NCBI GenBank assembly: GCA_951394045.1
Contig: OX595985.1
Coordinates: 5,270,001-5,334,000 of the forward strand
Source of the DNA: Nitzschia sp. DOCU1
Taxonomy: Eukaryota; Bacillariophyta; Bacillariophyceae; Bacillariales; Bacillariaceae
DNA: 64,000 nucleotides
Reading direction: 5' to 3'
Under the pieces are notes generated by a model. It worked only from the letters and a program-made list of their open reading frames with translations. It had not been told where the DNA came from and ran no database searches. The position numbers and the translations under genes are program-made. Every line of letters starts with the position of its first letter. The stretch's first letter is position 1. Positions 24,462 through 33,500 of the stretch are shown piece after piece.

Positions 24462-27400
24462 ATGTCTTCAAGTTGGGACGGTGCAAGCCTGTCAAGCTGT
24501 GACAGCACTAGTGGTGTGTGGAGGAACTTAGACTTAGGAAAGCTAGATGAGTGGGATCTGGAACTGGCAGCATGTCTGCAATCTATTGCAATTTTCGACA
24601 AGTCAATTTTAGTGGGAATGATTGTAGAGATGAACGATGAGGATATGAATGGGGGAAACGAAGAAAATAATGAGGAAAAGCGCAGGAAGGGAGAAGTAGA
24701 AAGAGGAACGGAGAAGGTGACTACCGGGGAGAAAGGAGGAAAGATGATTGAACGAGGAAAAGAAGGTGTCGATACACCAAACCATACTGTGGATGGGTCG
24801 AGAGGAGACGCTATCGATAACTGTGACAATACCATAGATGAAGCAGGCACTGGCATCGACGATGGTGTTTCACATGAAGCAGAAGCATTTAGCGATCCAA
24901 ATAGGACAATGGATGATGCAGATGACAATGTCGACGAAGCAACGGCAGCTTTGGCCGGAGAGAAAGACCGACAAATTTTGCTCACATTGAAAGAGGGTGA
25001 AGCAAAGAGGAACAAAGTTCGTACGGAGGAAGGAGCAGCAAAGGCATTAGGGTCAGAGGAAGACAGTGTCTCAGAAGGTGCTATATCAAGTAGGGAGGAA
25101 AATGATTCGGAGGACAACGACGAAAGTGAATTCGATCCAGAAGAAGAGACGACTCCACCAAGAAAAAAGAGGAGATCCTGTATGTTGAAGAAAGTCGTTA
25201 CGCCCAATGTATTTGAAGACACGGGGAAGCAATCTAATCATAAGAAGCGACCTTACATACTTCGTCATGACAGGAACGAAAAAGATAAGAAGAATCTTGT
25301 TGTTGAAAAGAAGAAAAGAGAGTTGAAGCGTACGGCAGCCGCGCAAGGGTTGTTTGCGAACAGAGATGTGACAGATTTAACAAGTATGATGTGTACTTCT
25401 CCTCGGTTGAAGCAAGTATTAGATGTCAACCTAGAAAGTTGGCAACCAAGTTTTCCGTTATTGGTAAGTTTACCTCATGGTGCTATTTAAGTTTCTTGGT
25501 GGAGTAACGTGCTGACTTTGCTCCAGTATTCTATCATCAAATCTTCGACAGCAGATCAGCAAAATTTGGTGGAGGAAGCTTTTCGGTATTGCAATATAAT
25601 GTGTGCCGAAGCTAATATTAGTTTGCAAGAACATTTTGAACACATGGCACTGACATTGTCGTTCATCGGCAAGCAGAGAAGTATCAGATTGAGTTTTCAA
25701 CGAGTTTGGACACGGAAGAAGAAAGACAAAGTCGACGCCAATATCATTGATCTGAGGTTTGATCGGACTAGGCGCAAACTCATGACTGTTCTTGCTGCTG
25801 CTTGGTCAGACAAATTGGCATCTTTCGAAAATGAACGTGGGAAGAAAGTTAAAGTCCCCAATTACGTGCTACACATGGAAAAGTTTGCTGCTCGTGGAAA
25901 GAAATTATGCGAGATTTTGATTGCGTCAGTTGTCATCACAGAGTATTGTTTGAGTTACACTAGTGGAAACCATGGAACAGTGGAGGAACTGTTTCAAGTC
26001 GTGATGAAATTATTTCGGCACCAGGCAAACTTCCTTGGTTGTTGGCGGTTGATGGAGTGGCTGCTTAGGTTGAAAGTTGGTCGTGATGAAGAGACCCTCC
26101 GGAAAATTCGAATGAAGCCAAGCAACGGAGAGACCTACGTAATGGATGCGATTCACGGAAGAGGATCAAAGATCCCGAAGACGTCCGAGATTGGGCGATC
26201 GGCATCATACTTGGATTCAGGTCTCGGAAAGGGGAGATTTTTTATAATGGGAATGTGACAGAGAAGGATGCTGCTCTCTGGACCATTCAAGCGTTAATTC
26301 ATGTGTACAAATTTCCCCAATTCTCAACAGACGAGGAAGGAAAGTACACTGTTCTGAGCCTACGAATGCCAACCAAAGCAGAAGTTGGATATGAAACAGT
26401 TCGTCACAACCGTCTAGTGGCAGGGAAAAAGTATTATTTGCAGATCCCTGAACAAAGTGGTGTCAATGAGGAGGAGGAAGCAGAGGAGGGGGACGGTGAC
26501 GATGAAATTGTGGACATCGATGCCGCCGTGAACGAAGTGACGAAGCTTAATTTTGAATTTGAATCGGATGAAGAGGTAGACAAAGAAGAGGATAAACAAG
26601 TAGAAGCCGAAGAAGATAAGGAAGATGAAGAGAACGACGACAACGACGATGATGAAGACGACGACGACAACAACCAAGAAGAAGAAGAAGAAGAAGAAGA
26701 AGAAGAAGAAGCCGATGGAGATGACAATGGTCAATCGAAGCAAATGAACAATGGTGGAGATGTCGAAGGGATTGCGGAGGAGATAGAAGAAGAGGTCACG
26801 AATGGAAGAGTAGAAAGACAATCAGATAAGGACGATGTCGATTCTGTGGGAGAGCGTCAGAACAAAACTACAAACAAAGCAGCCGGCGAAGTGAACAAGA
26901 TAACTGTCGACGGGGATGACACAAACGAATCAGAAGAGGATGTGGATCAGCCCCAAGAGCACGTTGATGAGGCGGGTGAAACTATCTTGCTAAGGGACAC
27001 CACATTGAAACCCATGGTGAAATGGAACAGGTTTGCGACAAGCAAAGACTTGGAAGGGAAGTCATTTGTACTGGATTATTTGGCTCCCGATCGAGTCAAA
27101 TGTTCTTTCGAACTGGGCAAATTGGATCACATACATTTCACTCGACTCGAGGAAACTCCTCATCTGCTCAGCTCAAGACCCAAAGGCGGCAAGAAACAAA
27201 AGGTCGAAACAAGCGGAAGTCGGTTATTTGTTGAACGCAAAGACACTCATTTTCTGTATGATTATGGAGTGGTAAGATGTGATGATGCGATCATGAAGAA
27301 GCACCGTGCTTCATTGGTGGATATCGACTTTGACTTGATTCTTTGTTTCCTATGTGCACATGGGTTCAAAGATAAAAAGCGGGACAACATGGCTACGCAA

Positions 27401-29146
27401 ACTTTACGAGTGTCTGTCGGTAGTGCGAACCATAATTACGAGCACAGGCCAGCAGAAAAGGAGAAGAAGGGAAGGAAATGGCATTTGTTACGAGATCTTC
27501 CTCGCAATGATTGCAATTACAAACTAATTGCAAATTTCAACCCAGATTTGCCCAAAGAAATAGGGAAACTGTTGGATTTTGGAGCAGTGGTTTTTGACGA
27601 AACGATGAAAGCAATACGAACGCCTATCCGAGGTTATTTGGATGACCAGTTCATTTATTCTGTGTTCACAGAGCCTTTCGTGAGCTTATTTTCCTGCAAA
27701 CATTGCCGATACCCAAGTTTTGATTTGGTTTGCATGGATGCTGAAGAGCCGGACCCAGAAGAAGAAGGAATGTATCACACTGATGGGAACAATGGTACCA
27801 ACCCAGGGAACGACATTAGTTCTACCCTTTCTATTTTCTTTCGGAGCAAGAAGATTGCGCAGATACTTGAAGAAGAGGGATTGAGAAAGGAGGAAGCACA
27901 ACAACAGGCAGCTTTATTGTTGAAAGGTAAAAAGGACATCGCCAGACTGAAACGCCTGTATATCATATGCTACACTCGCAGTGCCCATGAATATTTCCGT
28001 GACAACGAGACCCTAGCAGAAGGTCTCAAATCTCAGCTGAAGGCTTACAAAACACGGCTGGATGATGCTTACCAAGTTTTTGGTGGGTCCTTTGAATCTC
28101 CTCAGGACATGGTTTTTCCAGACGAGGTGTCCGGGCAAAACAATACAGCCAAACAATTGATGGGAGAAGAAACTGTTGATGAGATCCGTATGCTTTGCTA
28201 CAAGCTTCCTCCATGTTATGCTGGGGAAATGTATTGTTCTGGCGGAATGACGATCCTTTATAGAGCCAACCAAATTCTTGCAGGTGCAGGACAAAGTCGG
28301 AAGAAAATGTTGGAGTTGTATATTGTTGCTTTATCTATGGGCAGCTGGTTCTTGTTTTATCATGCTGGGTTGGATTTATTGGAGGAACTTGCTTGTAATG
28401 CAAACAAAAACTTGACAGTGCTAATGTTGGAGACGATGGTTGCGAAATTTGGGACTTGGAAAGGTGGACCTGGACACCGAGGACGTCCACCGAGTGTTGA
28501 CTTAGTTGAATACTATTCCAATGAGGAACATTTGAAGAGTGCAGTTGATGCCATGGATATTTTCCTATCCCAACTTGAAACTCGTCGAACAATGAGTATT
28601 GAAATGTGGCGGAAATATCTCAGAACGATGATACAATCTCTTCACGGAGTAGGAGAGCATTACGGGATGCGATTTGGTTTCTATGCCGGCCTCACTGGGT
28701 TGGTTTCTACCAACTTACAAAATTGCCTCTTTGCTTATGCAATCCAGGAACAAGGATCTGCTAAGACGATTGAAGCGGAAGACGAAAGGTGGCAAAGTGA
28801 ATTAGACGACCAGCTGACTATTGGTTCCATGGGGGATTCTTGGAAGGAAACATACCAGCGCCTAAAAGACATGGGTTTAAGAGGAGACCCAGAAGGCTTT
28901 CATCAGACGGTACGATTGGTGAGCAGTTTTTGCGGCCTTGAAGGGCGACCTAATTGGATCGAGAATCTTTTCTGTGACGGAATTGGCCCAAACAAGAACA
29001 AGTTTGATTACATTTTCCCAGGCCAGTCTTTGTTTTGGTTTAACTGCTTATCCACCGGTCGGCATAAGCTTGGTGAAATGGTGTTTGTGGTGAAGACAAA
29101 AGCTTGGGGAAGTCAACTATGGTCGGAAGTGAAAACATTTTTTTGA
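24462..29146 (+). CDS. Large acidic protein of unknown function, spliced
   Basis: I do not recognise this gene. Exon 1 (24462-25463, about 334 codons) is E/D/K-rich with a basic patch (PPRKKRRSC) resembling a nuclear localisation signal. A 63-bp GT-AG intron in phase 0 joins it to exon 2, which opens YSIIKSSTADQQ. Near 26130-26190 the reading passes from one frame to another (…YVMDAIHGR to DPEDVRDWAIGI). That is either a 1-bp indel or an unrecognised very short intron. The last frame continues to TGA at 29146 and holds a long D/E tract, a CKHC motif (near 27695) and a helical C-terminal half without a known domain. A poly(A) signal follows at 29158. Total about 1500 residues. It lies next to the RING and Helitron genes and may travel with them. 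Confidence 0.6.
25464..25526 (+). other. Spliceosomal intron, 63 bp
   Basis: Donor GTAAGT after TTATTG, acceptor TTTGCTCCAG before TATTCTATC. It lies between two open frames, keeps phase 0, and the retained-intron reading hits a stop (GCTATTTAA). Confidence 0.85.
26675..26711 (+). repeat. GAA/GAC-rich acidic-codon tract
   Basis: A run of GAA codons (about eleven E in a row) inside a longer D/E region of the acidic protein. It creates long F-rich shadow frames on the minus strand. Confidence 0.85.
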
Positions 29147-29157
29147 AAGTGGTTTAA

Positions 29158-29163
29158 TAAAAG
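29158..29163 (+). promoter_or_regulatory. Poly(A) signal AATAAA
   Basis: AATAAA 12 bases after the stop codon of the acidic protein gene. Confidence 0.6.
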
Positions 29164-29239
29164 TTATAATTGAAACGTTTACATGTACCATCACCAAGAG
29201 TTGTCGTTGCATTGAAGTGTTTCGATATGTTGTCTTGAG

Positions 29240-29449
29240 TCATTCCAATACAAAACAAATGTAGTTGAATTCTCTGCGGCAGACTGGGCAAGTCCAACTT
29301 CTAGTCGTCCAAGAAGTCAAGCAAGGTCCATGGAAATTGTGATTGCACTTGTTTGGTTGGACAACGTCCGAGTTCATGATATGGCGGCAAATTGGACATT
29401 GTTCCTCCGGCAGAGTGAGATCGATGAACTGGCCTCTCCGAGCAGACAT
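29240..29449 (-). CDS. Small RING-H2 finger protein, putative E3 ubiquitin ligase
   Basis: A 69-residue minus-strand frame starting MSARRGQFIDLTLPEEQ. It contains one complete RING-H2 pattern: CPIC, then CNHNFHGPC (Cys-x-His-x2-His-x2-Cys), a W in place, and CPVCRREF at the end. RING-H2 domains recruit ubiquitin-conjugating enzymes. There is room for almost nothing besides the RING. It is divergent to the zinc-ligand ORF starting at 29592, with 142 bp between the starts, so the two may share a promoter. Whether it is a captured host gene or part of the adjacent Helitron is not known. Confidence 0.8.
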   Translation of the reverse strand: MSARRGQFIDLTLPEEQCPICRHIMNSDVVQPNKCNHNFHGPCLTSWTTRSWTCPVCRREFNYICFVLE

Positions 29450-29591
29450 GTTTCAGTTTTATGGGCTGAATATCATCAACCGAATCCAAATATGATACCA
29501 GATTTTGGACTCACAACATTCTCCCCCTAGATATCATAATTTTTCAATAAGATATCCTGCCATAAGGTCAGTGCTGTCTCATTTAGTCACT

Positions 29592-30521
29592 ATGGACAGC
29601 GACTCGGAAGAAAGCACTGCAACGCAGGATGAAGCACCTACATGCTCAAACTGTCATCGGAAAATACCCATTGTGGACTCAAAGCAATGGGAGGACGTGT
29701 ACCGACTAAGCAGAAAAACTTATTTTGGAATTATTGGCCGACCTCTGGAAGTATTTCTATGCACGGAATGCAATGCATATCTTATTCCTGGATCCAACAA
29801 AGGAGCTTGGGCACCGATGCTGTGGAAGTTTCTGTCAGAAGCTAATGAGAACAATGTTATGTCATTGACCATGGAAGAAAAGTGGAAGTATATCCCGGTT
29901 CAATGGAGAGAATGGTGGCTTCCAAGTGTGGAGAATGCAGGTTTGACTTTACACTGCCCGGCCCCGGAGGTTTTTGACATGTCAGAGGCAAAATTGGAAT
30001 TAGGTCGAGCATTGAGTACACTGAGATGGAGAACAATGGCACCAGCCATGGACAAATACCTTGCTTATCCGTCCGTGAGATGTCCTTGGGGGTGTGGCGC
30101 GTATCTTCATGAAACCAATGAGGTACCATATGAAGATCTTCTTCTAGTGAAAAGCAACTATGCATTCCGTTCTACATCAACAGTCAATAGAAACAAGGGT
30201 CGCCGGGCATGGGTTGATTCTTGTCGTCCAGACTTTCCTTCCTCCACTATCATACTGGAGAATGATGACTTCGTATGCCGACCCTGTGTCATTTTAACAG
30301 AGGAAGGACCTAAGATGCTGTGTTGCAAAAAACATGATGCCAAAACAGTCCAACGGATGCTACATGTTCCGGTCAACCCCACCGGGTCATTATTCACCGA
30401 TTGTTCCAACCAATATGCTCCACTTGTGCTGAAGTCGAGGACTATCCGTACAACAAAACTTAATGTGGCCAATTATCCCAGGTTGTCGCAACCTGTCATA
30501 TATGCAAAATCAATGGAATGA
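29592..30521 (+). CDS. Zinc-ligand protein overlapping RepHel, possibly its N-terminus
   Basis: I chose the ATG at 29592 (MDSDSEESTATQDEA) because it follows a stop-free but featureless stretch and begins the conserved-looking part. The 309-residue frame has CSNC near residue 18, FLCTEC near residue 57, PWGCG and CRPC-type cysteines further on, suggesting zinc-binding modules. No named family is recognised. The frame ends in TGA at 30519-30521, 58 bp inside the next ORF, which is in the +1 frame. Helitron RepHel proteins often begin with zinc-finger-like regions, so this may be the true N-terminus, split by a 1-bp indel, programmed frameshift or unrecognised splice. A separate cistron is the alternative. 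Confidence 0.6.
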   Translation: MDSDSEESTATQDEAPTCSNCHRKIPIVDSKQWEDVYRLSRKTYFGIIGRPLEVFLCTECNAYLIPGSNKGAWAPMLWKFLSEANENNVMSLTMEEKWKYIPVQWREWWLPSVENAGLTLHCPAPEVFDMSEAKLELGRALSTLRWRTMAPAMDKYLAYPSVRCPWGCGAYLHETNEVPYEDLLLVKSNYAFRSTSTVNRNKGRRAWVDSCRPDFPSSTIILENDDFVCRPCVILTEEGPKMLCCKKHDAKTVQRMLHVPVNPTGSLFTDCSNQYAPLVLKSRTIRTTKLNVANYPRLSQPVIYAKSME

Positions 30522-33500
30522 GTCAGATGTCGATGAAGGCACGGAGTATGTCATACTAACCTTTTCGGATTTCCAAAGTGTGACATATGAAGAAAATCCT
30601 ATGGGGTTCAATGGATTAGCATACGAAGGCATTGCGAGGTTGGAGATTAGCAACGAAGTCTGGGAACCAGTTCTGATAATTTCCGCTCAGAAAGTTCCAT
30701 CGACTTGTAAAGCTACGGTATGGGATGCTTCGGTATACTCGAAACATGGGCAACCCATTCATGTAGGTTGGTGGATGCAAGAACATGCAAACGAAGGATT
30801 CAAAAAATGCAATGTTGGATCCTCATTTCGTACCAAAGGAAATGTTCGTTTGGTTATTTACAAGAGACGATGCGGTACACGCGCAAGTCAAATGCGAGAT
30901 CGCTACCTGAGATTTTTGGGTGGCCAAACTGCGGTCTTTTGTGCCCGCCACAAACATCCTTTAACACTTGCATACAAGGAGGAACGAAAATGTTGTTGTG
31001 ATGGCAATGATATTGCCACAACAGGAAAGGAATGGGATAGCATAGAAACTACAACCTGCAAGAAGAACGCAAGTTATGTTTGCCCCAACTACGATTGTGA
31101 AGTTGCCATCTGCGGAGCTGATTTCAGCACTTTATGTGATTGCATTGGGACAAATTCTTATCTTCTATCAGAGAATTCTTGTCGAAGAACGTGTTACCAA
31201 CAAGCGAGTAGTGTCTCCCACATGATCCCCGAGCCCGTAGAGCAAGACGACGAGACAATGATCTTTCGTCACTCCATCGACAGAAATGATTCATATCAGG
31301 AAGAAGAAAATATGGGCAATGATTCCGTCCATGAGGAGGATGATGACAATGCCGACGAAGAGAATGCTAATGATGAAGACAGTGATGAAGAACTTCATTA
31401 TGGACCATCCAGTGGGTTCGAGAGTATTTACGATTTGGTTGATGTCGACGCACCCCAGGAATACAGCTCGGATTCGGACGATAACGCAGATATGGCCAAT
31501 GTAGGACCCTTACACCCAATGACCGTGGCCCAGAGAGAAGAAAACTTAACTTTTGAAATGGATGTCCCAACGGAACAGAATCAAGAAATTTTGTCCATTC
31601 CTTTGCATGTATTTTTGAATCGTCAAGGACATTGTCTGGTTCGTCGAAATGCCAAACTGAGGCCCAGTCAACGTCACAAGGCCTTCTTACAAAGGATGGT
31701 GGCCAGATCAAAAGGGAAGTGTGTTCCCTTATTATATGGGGAAGGAAGCTTATTTCCCGACATTTTTTATGCCGCCTCGCCCGAAGGCGCCGTTCTTGGT
31801 GCTCTACCTACTGCATTATGGACAGATCACCACACGATGTCCCGTCATGGTGTTGCTTCCATGAGAAGTCATGCATGTGTTAGAATCACTGATCCAGCAC
31901 TACTTACTTGTACAGACAGCAGGTACCATTTCCTGACCATGGACACATTGGTTAATCTAGGTTTGAGGGGCAATGACTCACGATTGTTATTGCATCGGGG
32001 ATTTGCCGAAAGTCAAGGGAAAAACGAGGGGATTGCATTTCGAGTTGAGGACGGAACTGAAGAGCTATATGACGACAATGTGGACAATCATTCTAATGTT
32101 CACAAATTATCACGTTTATGTGAAGAGGACCCAGGCCATTTTTTTTATACACAGAGCTGTAACAGCGACACCGCCAAAGCCCTTGGAATTTTGCGTAAAT
32201 GGATCACCAGTACACGAGCTACAGAAAAAGTAATGAAAAAGTACAATCTGACCAAGGACGAAGCCCAGGATATTCTCAGGACTTCTGCTGCTCCTTTTGT
32301 CCAATCTGCCTGGAACGTTTTCATTGATATCTGGATGAACTATATCATTCACAGCCCTGAAGAACCTCTTGGTCGTGTTGACTGGGCATGGATTAGAAAG
32401 GAATTCCAGGACAAGACCGGGAACGTGAGCCACATTCATTCTATCATCAAAACTTGTTATGATGCCTCAACCGAAGAGGGTAGGAACATGATCCAGGATA
32501 AGATTCGTGGATGTCTAGCTGATCTTGTGCGACAGGAAGAGATCCCAAGCATGGTAGAAAAGGGAATTCTGCCTTCGGCAGAACCGATGGAATGTTTGAT
32601 CAATATCCTGAACCAAGCAAAGAAATTTTTGCCACACCATTGCGGCCCACGTTGCCAGGTGGTAAAAAAGGATGAGAATGGTCATGACGTGTTCATTTGC
32701 AAGCGCCCATACAATTGGTTGTTAACCTCGAATCCAGGGGTTCACAGCATGGAAGAAGTACAGGTGTCTCATACTTCCACCAGTTTGGATATTCTACGTG
32801 AGCTAGGTTTTGCATCCCGACAATTTGAAGGTCAAGAAATTTCTATCACAAATCCATTATTGCAAATGAGCAGACACATTCCAAAATGTTCCAAAGGCGA
32901 CGGCAGATTTTCTCCTACCAATGGTCAATTGTTTGCTATGTATCCTTCAGCATCGAATTTGCAGTATGTCAGTGGGCATTGTTTGTCAGCGTATCTGAGC
33001 TCGTACATCGCAGAAGTGGATCGGGTTGCAATTGTTCATATACAACCTCCAACTTCACATGCACCAAACATTCTCCGCGGGAAATATGAGTCCTTGAACA
33101 ATACAAAGATTAAGGGAGTCAAACGGCACCATGAAACGCGTTTAATAAAGCGCAGGGTAAAAGTTCCAATGGGGCGTCCAGTAACCCAAATGGAGGCTCT
33201 GACTGTGATTAAAGGAGAGCCCTTGGTGAGATCCACTCGATTCTTTATCCATCTCCCCACTTCACCTCGAGAGTTTCGAGCAGCTGCAGATGCTCCCTAC
33301 GTGAAAACTTCGTGCAGACCCCAAGATCTACAAGCTGTGTTGGCAGTTACCGGTCAAACGAGTCGGCTTAGGAAAAACTTTTCTTCCTCAAGATGCTTTA
33401 CAGATCATCAATTAATGGTGATACGGGACGAATTAAGAGCCCCTCTGCAGACAGACCTTATGACTCATTTCTCTATGCGTCCCCCAGAATTGATTTTTGT

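Noticed and set aside
26414..26821. Phenylalanine/serine-rich open frames on the minus strand, suggestive of membrane proteins
   Set aside because: They are antisense shadows of the GAA/GAC-rich acidic tract of the plus-strand gene.
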